From assembly GCA_963809245.1 (NCBI GenBank), contig CAWEIU010000003.1, positions 1,048,183 through 1,112,182 on the forward strand: a stretch of 64,000 nt of DNA. The letters run 5' to 3'. The notes under the pieces are model-generated. The model saw only the letters and a list, made by a program, of their open reading frames with translations. It did not search any database and was not told the DNA's origin. Numbering within the stretch: position 1 is the first letter of the stretch; every line of letters begins with the position of its first letter. Both the position numbers and the translations under genes were made by a program. Shown in pieces: positions 45,412-54,305 of the stretch. This DNA is from Roseiarcus sp963809245. GTDB lineage: Bacteria > Pseudomonadota > Alphaproteobacteria > Rhizobiales > Beijerinckiaceae.

Positions 45412-45607
45412 GGCCGGCATGGTCGGGCCGCTGGCGCCGGGCGAGATCAAGGCTCGGCTGCACGATCTCATCGGTTACGACGCCCGCGCCGAGGAGTTGT
45501 CGCAGATTGCCGCCCTCCTCGCGGCGCTGTCGCCGCTCGCGGTCGAGGATCCCATCCTCGCCGAGCCCGCCACCACCTATCGAGCTCATGCCGAGCGGGA
45601 AGCCTGA
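45398..45607 (+). CDS. AtzG-like small subunit (DUF4089 type)
   Basis: Protein of 69 residues (MRVPEAGMVG to THREAREA-like end HAEREA). Such short DUF4089/AtzG-type proteins precede AtzE-type amidases and are needed to stabilise them. It overlaps livM by 14 bases and stops one base before the amidase ATG (TGAC-ATG), the standard AtzG-AtzE arrangement. The central pattern EELSQIAALLAALSPLAVED is typical. It has no catalytic residues of its own. Confidence 0.72.
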   Translation: MRVPEAGMVGPLAPGEIKARLHDLIGYDARAEELSQIAALLAALSPLAVEDPILAEPATTYRAHAEREA

Positions 45608-45608
45608 C

Positions 45609-46967
45609 ATGTCCTCGCCTGCCGCGTGGAAGGCCGGACCGGCCGATCTTTCGATTGCCGAGGCATCCCGCCTGATCGAGACGGGCGCCCTGTCCCCCGT
45701 CGAAGTTCTGCAAGCCTGCATCGCCCGCATCGACGCCGACGACGCCCGCCTGCATTGTTTCATCACTCTGATGCTGGAACAGGCGGGGATGGAGGCGCGC
45801 GCGGCCGAAAGGCGGGCCCGTGCTGGCGAGCGCCTAGGGCCACTGGATGGCATTCCCATCGCGGTCAAGGACATCCTTGCCTCCGCCGGCGTGCGGACGA
45901 CGGCCGGCAGCCGAATCCTGGCGGATTTCGTGCCCGGGCGGGACGCCTCCGCGCTTCTCGCTCTCCGGCGGGCCGGGGCGGTGATCGTCGGCAAGACCAA
46001 TCTGCACGAGCTCGCCTATGGGGTGACCAGCGCCAACCCGTATTATGGCTCGGTGATCAACCCGCTGGATCCGGAACGGCTGGTGGGGGGCTCCAGCGGC
46101 GGCTCCGCCGCCGCCGTGGCCAGCCGCATGGCGCTCGGCGCCATCGGCTCCGACACGGGAGGCTCGATCCGGATTCCGGCGGCCGCGTGCGGGCTTTACG
46201 GGCTGAAGCCGACATTCGGCCTGATTGATTGCCGCGGGGCGATCCCGCAATCCTGGAGCCTCGACCATCTCGGTCCGCTGGCGCGCAGCATCGAGGATCT
46301 CGAGCTGATGATGACGCCGTGGCTTGCCCCGGGCCCGGCCGGGAGGGAGCTCGAGCGGGAATTGCGGATCGGGGTTCCCATCGAGCTGATCGACCTCGCC
46401 GATCCCGTCGTTCAGTCCGCGTTCGAGGGGGTGCTCGATCGCCTCCGCGCCGGCGGCGCTGAGATCGTGAAGGTGAATATTCCCGGTCTGGCGGAGGCCA
46501 AGCGGGCCTGGCTCACCATCCTGCTGGCGGAATCGGCAGCCTATCATCGCAAGACGCTCGAAGAGGCTCCCTACCTCATCGGCGAGGATGTGCGTCCCTT
46601 CGTTCTGGCGGGGCTTCTCGTCGACGCGGCATCCTATCTCGAAGCCCAGCGCGTCCGGGCGGAATGGGTGGGACGGGTCGGCGCGACGATGAACGACCTC
46701 GACGTCTTGGCCCATCCCACGTTGCCGGTCGCAGTCCCCAAGCGCGAGGAGGTCGAGATCGGGCTCGGAGATGGCGGCATCAGCGTCCGGGACGCCATGG
46801 TCCTGTTCCAGTGGCCGGCCAATCTGCTCGGCTGGCCGGCCCTTGCACTGCCCTGCCGGGAGCAGCTGGAGGGATTGCCGTTCAGCCTGATGGTCACGGG
46901 CAAGCCCGGAAGCGATCGCACGCTTCTCAGCCACATGCAGCATCTGTCGGAGCGCGCGGGATTGTGA
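45609..46967 (+). CDS. AtzE-like amidase (operon amidase 2)
   Basis: Amidase signature hydrolase of 452 residues. Triad: Lys in PIAVKDILASAGV, cis-Ser in GGSSGGSAAAVASR and nucleophile Ser in GSDTGGSIRIPAAACG. With the AtzG-like partner immediately upstream it matches the 1-carboxybiuret hydrolase AtzE arrangement. Other AtzGE-like pairs act on other amides, so this one may cleave a ureide or carbamoyl compound. ATG 45609 is coupled to the small subunit. It ends the plus-strand operon; the next gene is a mobile-element remnant. Confidence 0.88.
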   Translation: MSSPAAWKAGPADLSIAEASRLIETGALSPVEVLQACIARIDADDARLHCFITLMLEQAGMEARAAERRARAGERLGPLDGIPIAVKDILASAGVRTTAGSRILADFVPGRDASALLALRRAGAVIVGKTNLHELAYGVTSANPYYGSVINPLDPERLVGGSSGGSAAAVASRMALGAIGSDTGGSIRIPAAACGLYGLKPTFGLIDCRGAIPQSWSLDHLGPLARSIEDLELMMTPWLAPGPAGRELERELRIGVPIELIDLADPVVQSAFEGVLDRLRAGGAEIVKVNIPGLAEAKRAWLTILLAESAAYHRKTLEEAPYLIGEDVRPFVLAGLLVDAASYLEAQRVRAEWVGRVGATMNDLDVLAHPTLPVAVPKREEVEIGLGDGGISVRDAMVLFQWPANLLGWPALALPCREQLEGLPFSLMVTGKPGSDRTLLSHMQHLSERAGL

Positions 46968-46994
46968 CGAGAACCGCGTCTACGCTATAGCGCT

Positions 46995-47219
46995 GTGCTC
47001 GATTTGTTGAGTGGTGGTGGACGCAGTCCCCACGCGTTGCTCGACGGCGACGGGCGTACATTCGAAGAGATCGCCGCCGAGCGCCTCGCGATGCGCGAGC
47101 CTTCCGTCGCCGCTAGCCAGGCAGAGACGCCCTACAAAGGTGAAGGAGTTGCAAGCGGGGAGGATTGGATCGCGCTTTGCGTGCGGGCGACCTCTAATGG
47201 GCCGGGAGCACCCCAATGA
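46995..47219 (+). CDS. Small hypothetical protein, phage-type context
   Basis: A frame of 74 residues (MLDLLSGGGRSPHALLDGDG, EEIAAERLAMREPSVAAS) immediately upstream of a terminase remnant. I do not recognise it. Its length, start and position just before a truncated terminase suggest a small phage packaging or structural gene, but no motif supports that. It may equally be non-coding. Confidence 0.35.
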   Translation: MLDLLSGGGRSPHALLDGDGRTFEEIAAERLAMREPSVAASQAETPYKGEGVASGEDWIALCVRATSNGPGAPQ

Positions 47220-47290
47220 CGGATCGACTCCCCCGCTCCGACCCCAGGAGCCCAGCCGGCCCATGACGCCCGACGTGGCATGCTCTGCCG

Positions 47291-47554
47291 ATGGCGTATG
47301 AGGCCCGCGTCCTCGAAGCTTTGCTGCGCAATCGTTTCGAGGCCTTCATTTATAAGGTTTTTGCGACCCTGTCCCCGGGTCAGCACTACGTCAACACTTG
47401 GCACATCGAGGCGATCGCGTGGCGGCTCGAGCGCGTTCGCCGTGGGGAGATCCGTCGCCTGATCATCAACATGCCGCCCCGCTCGCTCAAGTCGATCGCG
47501 GCCTCGGTCCCCTTCCCCGCTTTGAGGCGTGGACGCATCAGCACGCAGCGATAG
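47291..47554 (+). pseudogene. N-terminal remnant of a phage terminase large subunit
   Basis: The frame MAYEARVLEALLRNRFEAFI, then LSPGQHYVNTWHIEAIAWRL, ends in LIINMPPRSLKSIAASVPF: the start and Walker A (PPRSLKS) of phage terminase large subunits. After 87 residues it is cut off by unrelated code (RRGRISTQR). The nuclease half is absent. It marks a lost prophage next to the cyclase-TPR gene. Confidence 0.75.
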
Positions 47555-47679
47555 TCTGATTGGCGCTAACAAGACGAAGGCGTCCGCTTAGGGGGGCGAT
47601 GGCGCCAGTTCGCTCCTGCACTGCGGTCGTCGCAATTGGGGGGAAAGCGGTCACTTGAAAGGTTGAACCCTGACATCAC

Positions 47680-50600
47680 TCACAAATGGGCGAGCGCCTC
47701 GAGCAGCGCCTGTGCCTCGGCGATCTGCGGGAACTCCGGCGTCGGCGAAAAGCCTGCCAGGGCCGGCCCCAGCACGTCGTGGGCGTCGATCGGGCGGCCG
47801 GTGGACTGGTAGAGCTTGGCCAGAGACAGCGCGGCGCGCAGCTCGAAGCTGCGGGCCTTTTGCTGTTGCGCGACGGCGATGGCGGTGAGGAAGGCGGCTT
47901 CGGCGGGGGCGGGATCGGTGGGGTTTTGTTTGAGGAGGATTTCGCCGCGAATGCGGTGGAGGCCGGCGTCGAACCAATGCTCTCCGGTCTCGCCCGCCAG
48001 CGCCAGCGCTTCGTCTATCCGCGCCAGGGCGGCTTGCGCCCCTTCCCGCTCGGCTTCAGTTTCTGCGAGCAGCCCTTTATGGAACGGCAGAAGGTACTTG
48101 TTGCCTTGTCGGATGTAATCCGCGAGCGCCTGTCGAAACTCGGCCGAACCGGCATCCCAATCGCCGGTCCTCGCGCGCGCACATGCCAATTGCAGCGCGC
48201 CAGCGACCAGATAGGCCGAAAGACTGTGCTCCCGGCAGAGCGCCACCGCGGCTTCCCCGGCGCGCTGGGCCGCTTCAGCGTCGCCGCGGAGGTCTTCGAG
48301 CCAAGCCCGGTGGAGATAAACCCCGACAGTCGTCGGAACATGCGCGGACTCGGCCGCGTGCGCGACGGCCTCGTCCATGAGCGCGGCGGCGCGTGAGACT
48401 TCGCCAAGGCACCAAGCCGCGAGAGCCAGTTGGACGGTCGCCATGGCTCGAGAGTCCACCCCGAGTCGGAACTTGGCTTCGCGGTCTCGCTCGGGGTCGT
48501 AAATTCGCAGCGTCTGTTCGAAGCGCTCGCGCGCTTGCGCGAAATCGCCCTGGACGAGGCGAGTCAGTCCTAGGAGGCGATGCCCGGTCGCCGCCTCCGT
48601 CGGACGCGCCGCACGTTCCGCCCCGCGCAGCAAGCTCTCGGCCGCTTCCAAGGCGAATCCAAGCTCACCGCGAAAATAACTATGAGCCCAACGAGCGACA
48701 TAGGCTTCGAGCGGCGCCTCAGGGCCACCTATCCGCGTCGCGAGCTCGCCGACGCGCGCGAACGCGGCTTTCGTTTCGTCGGCGGCAAAACCTTTGCCCC
48801 ACATGACGGCCTGGCTGTATTCTGTATGCAACTTCAACCGCTGGCTGGCCGACGCGGCGGCCTCGCGCGGCCGCGCGGGGTCACCCGCATTGTCCGAGAG
48901 TTCGATCGCCTTGCCGAGATGCGAGATCGCCTCGGCGAAGAAGGAGCGGCGCAAAGCCTGGTCGCCGGCCTTGCCCCACCATTCGATCGCGAGGTCGTCC
49001 TGACCCGCTTGCGTGAAATGATGCGCGAGCGCCTCAGCCTCCGGCGCGGGCGAGGCCAGCAAGGTCTCGGCCGCGCGCCGGTGCAGTGTCTGGCGGCGGC
49101 TCTTCAAGAGGCTGTCGTAGGCGGCGTCCTGGATCAGCGCGTGCTTGAAGCGATAGTTGGCGTGCGGCGCGACGCCTTCGACGAACAGCAGCTCGGCGTC
49201 GGCGAGCCGATCGAGCGCGGCGCGCAGCGCCGACTCGTCCAGCCCCGCCACCGCTTGCAGCAGCGCGTGCGAGAAGCCCCTTCCGAGCACCGCGCCGATC
49301 TGCGCGATCTCGCGCGCCGAGCCGAGACGGTCGAGCCGCGCGGCGAGCGACTGTTGCAGCGTCGGCGGGATCGCCCGCACGCCGCCCGCCTCGCCCCGTT
49401 CGAGCAGCAGCCGCGTCACTTCCTCGACGAACAGCGGCACGCCGCCGCTGCGCTCGGAGACGCCCGCGATCACGTCCTTCGACAAGGCATGGCGCGTCGC
49501 GATCTCGCCGACCATGCGCGCGACCTCGCCCGCGTCGAGCGGCGCGAGCGAGATCACGCCGTGATGCGAGCGCAGCTTCCAGGGCGGGCGGAATTCCGGC
49601 CGCATCGTCGCGATGATCAGCAGCGGCGCCTGCGCGCCCCGTTCGGCCAGCGCTTGCAGCAGGTCGAGCGAGGTCGGATCGGCCCAGTGCAGGTCCTCGA
49701 ACGCGAGCACGATCGGCTGGGTGCGGGCGCCGGCGAGGACCCAGGCGACGAGCGCCGCGAGCTGGCGGCTGCGCAGTTCTTCGGGCGACAGTTTCGGAAC
49801 TCGGCCCGGCGGCAGCGGCGCGTCGATCACCGGCGCGATCAAGGGAGCATGTTCGGCGGGGTCCAGCCCGACCGAGGCGAGCGCCGACTCGAGTTCGGCG
49901 AGGCGCTTTTCGCCGGCGACTTGGGCGCCGCCGAAGCGCGCGCGGCCCCACTCGGCGACCGGGTGCAGCGGCGTGTTTTGCAGGAGCTGCGAGGAAGCCC
50001 ATTCGACCCAGGTGTGCGGCGTCTCCGCGAGCCGGGCGCGAAACTCCTCGATCAGCCGCGATTTGCCGAGGCCGGGCTCGCCAACGATCAGCGAGAGCTG
50101 CCCCTCGCCGCGGCGCGCGCGCTCCCAGCGGCGCGCGAGAATGTCGAGCTCCTCGCCGCGGCCGACCAGCGGCGTCGGCGCGCGCGAGCCGCCGCGACGC
50201 CCGCCGCCGCTCGCGCGCACGATGCGGTAGAGCTGCGTCTTTTCGGGCACGCCCTTAAGTTCATGCTGGCCTTTGTCCTCGGCGACGAACAGGCCCGCGA
50301 TCTGCCGGTGCACGGCCCGCGTGATCCAGATTTCTCCGGGCGCGGCGGCGCTCTGCACCCGCGCGGCGACGTTAGGCGCATCGCCGTACACCTCGCCTGA
50401 CGAATCAACCACGACCCGCCCGCTGTCGAGCCCGATGCGAGCGGAAAGCTCCTGCGCGCCGCCCGCGACATTGTGGGCGTTGAGGTCGGCGAGCGCTCGC
50501 TGGATCGCGAGCGCCGCCCGCACGGCGCGCTCGCCGTCGTTCTCCTGCGGCTGGGGATAGCCGAACAGCGCCATCAGGCCGTCGCCGAGCTTCTTCAGAA

Positions 50601-50982
50601 CGTGGCCGCCGAGCGAGGTCACGGCGGCCGAGGCGGCGTCAAGGTAAGCCCCCACCAGATTGCGCCAGTCCTCGGGATCGAGCTTCGCCGCGAGGCTGGT
50701 CGAGCCGACGAGGTCGCAGAACATGACCGTGATCGGACGGCGCTCGGCGGATACGGTAGCTGTCGGAGGGGGCACTGATGTCGCCGGTTTCGCGCCGGGT
50801 TGCGCTGCGTCCAGACTTGCAATCGCCTTGAGCAGTCGCTTGCGATGGCCGAATGACACGCCGAATTTTTCGAGGTCGCCGTCGGTCAGATCCCTCAGAA
50901 CCTCGGCGTCAATATCATTCTCGCGAAAAAGCGCCTCGTACTGGCCGAGACCGAGGCTGCGCAGCCAATCCCCGACGTCCAT
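47680..50982 (-). CDS. SAM-domain / class III cyclase / AAA ATPase / TPR protein
   Basis: Cytoplasmic signalling protein of 1100 residues. Order: SAM domain (about 1-60, MDVGDWLRSLGLGQYEALFR), a cyclase domain (VMFCDLVGSTSLAAKLDPED, LKKLGDGLMALFG, YGDAPNVAARVQSA), an AAA ATPase (Walker A GEPGLGKSRL, Walker B LAFEDLHWADPTSLDLL) and a C-terminal TPR region (about 750-1100) with repeats such as GHRLLGLTRLVQGDFAQARE. The start at ATG 50982 is chosen because the longer frame to 51231 adds a Pro/Arg-rich tail without SAM similarity. It is a sensory cyclase or STAND-like switch. It lies between terminase and integrase remnants and has no operon partner. Confidence 0.88.
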   Translation of the reverse strand: MDVGDWLRSLGLGQYEALFRENDIDAEVLRDLTDGDLEKFGVSFGHRKRLLKAIASLDAAQPGAKPATSVPPPTATVSAERRPITVMFCDLVGSTSLAAKLDPEDWRNLVGAYLDAASAAVTSLGGHVLKKLGDGLMALFGYPQPQENDGERAVRAALAIQRALADLNAHNVAGGAQELSARIGLDSGRVVVDSSGEVYGDAPNVAARVQSAAAPGEIWITRAVHRQIAGLFVAEDKGQHELKGVPEKTQLYRIVRASGGGRRGGSRAPTPLVGRGEELDILARRWERARRGEGQLSLIVGEPGLGKSRLIEEFRARLAETPHTWVEWASSQLLQNTPLHPVAEWGRARFGGAQVAGEKRLAELESALASVGLDPAEHAPLIAPVIDAPLPPGRVPKLSPEELRSRQLAALVAWVLAGARTQPIVLAFEDLHWADPTSLDLLQALAERGAQAPLLIIATMRPEFRPPWKLRSHHGVISLAPLDAGEVARMVGEIATRHALSKDVIAGVSERSGGVPLFVEEVTRLLLERGEAGGVRAIPPTLQQSLAARLDRLGSAREIAQIGAVLGRGFSHALLQAVAGLDESALRAALDRLADAELLFVEGVAPHANYRFKHALIQDAAYDSLLKSRRQTLHRRAAETLLASPAPEAEALAHHFTQAGQDDLAIEWWGKAGDQALRRSFFAEAISHLGKAIELSDNAGDPARPREAAASASQRLKLHTEYSQAVMWGKGFAADETKAAFARVGELATRIGGPEAPLEAYVARWAHSYFRGELGFALEAAESLLRGAERAARPTEAATGHRLLGLTRLVQGDFAQARERFEQTLRIYDPERDREAKFRLGVDSRAMATVQLALAAWCLGEVSRAAALMDEAVAHAAESAHVPTTVGVYLHRAWLEDLRGDAEAAQRAGEAAVALCREHSLSAYLVAGALQLACARARTGDWDAGSAEFRQALADYIRQGNKYLLPFHKGLLAETEAEREGAQAALARIDEALALAGETGEHWFDAGLHRIRGEILLKQNPTDPAPAEAAFLTAIAVAQQQKARSFELRAALSLAKLYQSTGRPIDAHDVLGPALAGFSPTPEFPQIAEAQALLEALAHL

Positions 50983-51054
50983 TTCCGTCCTTCCTGCCGG
51001 CTCGGGGGGATGATCACCCGGACCATAACGCGTGTCCAGCGTGTCAGTCCGAAC

Positions 51055-51216
51055 GACTCTTGGGTCGCGGAAATCGGGCTTGATCCGGCTGCGTATGGGA
51101 CGCACTCCATCAGACGGACAAAAGCGACGTTGATTTACCGGCGCACGAAAAATTGCTGGGTCACACCAAGCTTGAAAGCACGGTGCGATACCTCGGAATT
51201 GAAGTCGAAGTGCACT
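51055..51216 (+). pseudogene. C-terminal remnant of a tyrosine recombinase (integrase)
   Basis: WVAEIGLDPAAYGTHSIRRT and KATLIYRRTKN are the box II region of phage-type integrases; in the next frame LLGHTKLESTVRYLGIEVEV carries the nucleophile Tyr block (GHTKLESTVRY). The frame change and missing residues between them show a deletion near 51150. The end coincides with the TA target of the IS630 copy at 51218. The remnant and the terminase fragment at 47.3 kb suggest an old prophage scar. Confidence 0.8.
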
Positions 51217-51217
51217 A

Positions 51218-52455
51218 GTGCCTCGATTCACTCATATCGAGGGGTATAGGCTTGTGAGTTTGATGCGTGCGTCGTCGGTTGAGAAGTGCCACTCGGCGAC
51301 GGCGTGATTTTTGTTTCGGTCGCGGACCCAGGCGGCGACCTCGTCGCTGATTGTCTGCTTGTCGGGGATTTGGCGGTCGAGACATTGCGCGGCGAGGACG
51401 CCGAGTTCGGATTCGGCCAAGTCGAGCCAAGAACCGTGCTTGGGCGTGTAATGCCATTCGAAGCGCTCGACCAGACGCCTGGCCTCGGCGGCGGGAAAGG
51501 CTTCGTAGAGCGACGCGGCGGCGTGGGTGTTGAGATTGTCCTGGACGAGGACGATCGTCTCGGCTTGCGCGAAGTGGACATCGGCCAAGTCTTTCAGAAC
51601 ATGGGCGAAGTCGACGGCGGTGCGGCGGTCGATGACCTTGACGTTGCGCCAGCCTTCGAGCGGCGCGAACATCATGAACAGGTTGGCTGTGCCGTTGCGC
51701 GTGTATTCGTAGTCGATGCGGGCCGGGCGCCCCGACTGCATCGCCACGGGCGCGCGCGTTTCGGCGATGAGCTGCTTGGACGTCTCGTCGACGCAAACCA
51801 CCGGGCGATTGGGATCGCGAGGCCGCGTATAGACCGCCAGCACGTCCTCCATCGCCGCTACGAACGCGCCGCTGGCCTTGGGCGGGATGACCCAATATTT
51901 GCGGCGGTGGGGCTGAAGAGCGTTTTTTTGAGCACGCGCTGGATCGTGCTGTCGCTGGCGGCCGCGACGATGCCGAACTCCACGACCTTGCTCTCCAACA
52001 GCCGCAAGCTCCAGCGCGCGTATCCCTCGGGCGGCGTGGAGCAGGCCAGGGCGATCAACCGGGCTTCCTTCTCGCCGTCGAAAATTCGCCGCAGGGAGGG
52101 CGCGGAGGGCGCCCTGCGGCTCAACACCGCCGCGAGCCCGTCCTCCACCCATTGCTTGCGCACCCGGTAGACCATGGAAACGCTGGTCTCCAGAGCCTCG
52201 ACGATCCGGCTGTCGCTCCACCCTTCGCCGTCTTCCGAAACGTCGGCCTTCAACAAGATGCGCGCCTTTAAAAGCCGTTGCGCCGCGCTCTTGCCCTTGC
52301 GGATCAGCGCGTCGAGCTCGCCCCGCTCCTCCGCGCTCAACCGCACCACATACCGCTTCACCGAAGGCACTCTCGCCGCCATGATTTCCTCCATCGCTCC
52401 AGCCGCGATGGATAAGGAATCATTAATTCCTTTCGCAATTATTGAAGCCAGCCAC
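51218..52455 (-). mobile_element. IS630-family insertion sequence, copy 1 (complete)
   Basis: Element of 1238 bases with TA on both sides (51216-51217 and 52456-52457), the IS630 target duplication. Terminal inverted repeats start GTGCCTCGATTCACTCAT (left) and GTGGCTGGCTTCAATAAT (right, reverse strand), 13 of 18 matching. It carries one transposase gene in two frames on the minus strand. It is inserted exactly where the integrase remnant ends. A second related copy of nearly equal size is at 62765-64000. Confidence 0.85.
51232..52394 (-). CDS. IS630-family transposase (two frames, -1 frameshift at A7)
   Basis: Transposase read in two overlapping frames. The first (MEEIMAARVPSVKRYVVRLS) carries the helix-turn-helix region (SDSRIVEALETSVSMVYRVR); the second (from about 51915) carries the DDE domain: CVDETSKQLIAETRAPVA, LVQDNLNTHAAASLYEAFPA and the C-terminal HYTPKHGSWLDLAESELGVL. 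They meet at a run of seven A (coding strand CTCAAAAAAACG), a classical -1 slippage site. The same A7 is present in the second copy, so frameshifting is programmed rather than decay. Confidence 0.87.
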
Positions 52456-52673
52456 TAGAGTTGTCGGAGCAAACGGAGACGTGATTAATTGCGTAGATGT
52501 GCCGGATGACCTCTCTTTGAAGGCGAAGCTCATCTGGCACATTTGCAAAGCGTCGACGCAACGGACGATCGTCACGAATGGGGGAGTCCGGACCTTCCGC
52601 CGCCCGGCGACCCAGGCCAAATCGCAACGGGCCACCAACTGCCTTTTCTCTCGACCAGATGGAGGGAATTGCC

Positions 52674-53402
52674 ATGGCCGCCACCGTAGACCTCGACGCC
52701 TATTTCAGGCGCGTTAACTGGTCCGGTAGCCGCGACCCGACGCTTGAGACATTGGCAGGGCTTATTGAGGCCCATACGGCGCATATCCCGTTTGAGAACC
52801 TGGACGTACTGCTCGGCCGAGGTGTGCGTCTCGACCTTGACGGGCTACAGGAGAAGATTGTCGGCGCCGGTCGTGGCGGTTATTGTTTCGAACACGCCAG
52901 CCTGTTTGCGGCCGTGCTGGAAGCACTCGGTTTTCAGGTCGCCCGTCATGCCGCGCGGGTCGTTCTGTTTGGGCCGTTGGCCGAAGCGAAGCGGGACCAC
53001 ATGTTCATGACCGTTGCGGTCGGCGGTGCGACCTATTTGGTCGATCCGGGCTTTGGACCGTTCGCCGCCCGCTTTCCGGTACCGCTGATGGATACGCCGC
53101 CGGGTCAGGCAACGCATTGGATGCGGCGCGACGGCAACTTCTGGTTTCATCACGTCACACGGGAGGACAGGCAGCCCGTGGCCGGCTGGGCATCCACGTT
53201 GGAAGTGGAGAACTCTTTGGACTTCGAAGTGTTCAACCACTACATCGCCACTCACCCGAAATCCCCGTTCGTGAACTGGATATTCCTGAGCGCGATCACG
53301 CCCGAGGGGCGGGTCAATGTCATGAACCGGAAAGTGACAATGCTTCATGGGGCGGCTGAGAGCCTGACCCAAAAGTTTCTGGCGTTTGCGACAGCGGCGT
53401 GA
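52674..53402 (+). CDS. nat: Arylamine N-acetyltransferase
   Basis: Acetyl-CoA-dependent N-acetyltransferase of 242 residues acting on arylamines and hydrazines. The Cys-His-Asp triad is present: Cys in RGGYCFEHASLF (about 71), His in KRDHMFMTVAVG (about 108) and Asp in TYLVDPGFGPFAA (about 123). The ATG at 52674 follows GGAGGGA. It lies between an IS630 copy and an IS5 element, so it may have travelled or been isolated by transposition. The 216 bases before it hold no recognisable gene. Confidence 0.9.
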   Translation: MAATVDLDAYFRRVNWSGSRDPTLETLAGLIEAHTAHIPFENLDVLLGRGVRLDLDGLQEKIVGAGRGGYCFEHASLFAAVLEALGFQVARHAARVVLFGPLAEAKRDHMFMTVAVGGATYLVDPGFGPFAARFPVPLMDTPPGQATHWMRRDGNFWFHHVTREDRQPVAGWASTLEVENSLDFEVFNHYIATHPKSPFVNWIFLSAITPEGRVNVMNRKVTMLHGAAESLTQKFLAFATAA

Positions 53403-53425
53403 TTCACGGTCTGCGATAGGCTGAG

Positions 53426-54305
53426 GAGCCCGTGATTCGGCATGTGGACCAAGGAACATCGTGAGGCGCACAAGCAATCTGGCAACGGGTTTCCGAGCGA
53501 TTTGACGGATGCGCAATGGGCGCGACTGGAGCCGCTGATCCCGGCGGCCAAGACCGGCGGACGACCGCGCCAGACCGACATGCGCGCGGCGATGAACGCG
53601 ATCTTCTATCTGTTGCGCACCGGCTGCCCCTGGCGTTATCTGCCCTGCGATCCCTTTCCGCCGCGCTCGACCGTCTACAACATTTTCCGCAAGTTCCAGC
53701 ACGAAGGCGTGTGGGAGCGGATTTGGGAGGAGTTGCTCGCGGCTTTGCGCGAACAACTCGACCGCGAGGCGAGCCCGACCGCCGCCATCATCGACAGCCA
53801 GTCGCTGAAGGCGGCGGAAAAGGGGGTGTAAAAGCAGGGGCGAAAACGACGCAGTGGGTTATGACGCCGGCAAGAAGGTGAAGGGCCGCAAGCTCCACGC
53901 TTTGGTCGATGTCGAAGGCCTGCCGTTACGGGTCGTCGTCCATTCCGCCGGGATACAAGATCGCGACGGCGCGCGCCTGGTGCTCGACAAAATCCGCCGC
54001 CGCTTCCCCTGGCTTGAACTGGTGTGGGCCGATGCCGGCTACAACGCCCACCAAGTCAAAGACGCCGTCGCCAAGGTTCCGGGCCTGCGGATGGAGATCG
54101 TCAAGCGATCCGACGACATGAAGGGTTTCGTCGTGCTGCCGCGCCGCTGGGTGGTCGAGCGCACATTCTCATGGTTCGGTCGAAATCGCCGCCTCGCAAA
54201 GGATTACGAGACCCTCGCGCACACTCTCGCCGCCTTCGTCTCCCTCGCCGCAATCCAACTCGGTATCAGGCGGCTCGCGCGGACGTAGACTTTTGAGTCA
54301 GGCTC
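53426..54305 (+). mobile_element. IS5-family insertion sequence
   Basis: Element of about 880 bases bounded by short inverted ends (GAGCCCGTGATTC at 53426 and GGCTC ending at 54305, which reads GAGCCTGACTC on the other strand). It contains one transposase gene split over frames. The ends are imperfect and no clear target duplication was found, so the exact borders are approximate. Confidence 0.6.
53442..54288 (+). CDS. IS5-family transposase, split over frames
   Basis: The first part (MWTKEHREAHKQSGNGFPSD, AMNAIFYLLRTGCPWRYLP, IIDSQSLKAAEKG) runs from 53442 to a stop at 53831. The second part, from about 53850 (GYDAGKKVKGRKLHALVDVE, LVWADAGYNAHQVKD, RRWVVERTFSWFGRNRRLAK), carries the DDE residues. 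Between them, AAAAGGGGG then TGTAAAA and a further switch near 53850 need two shifts. One could be programmed; two suggest decay or error. Confidence 0.75.

Noticed and set aside
48580..50400. Plus-strand open frame of 606 codons
   Set aside because: Arg-rich antisense frame of the cyclase-AAA-TPR gene, no recognisable domain.
50983..51231. Upstream start for the cyclase-TPR protein at 51231
   Set aside because: The extra 83 residues have no domain, and the SAM domain begins exactly at ATG 50982.
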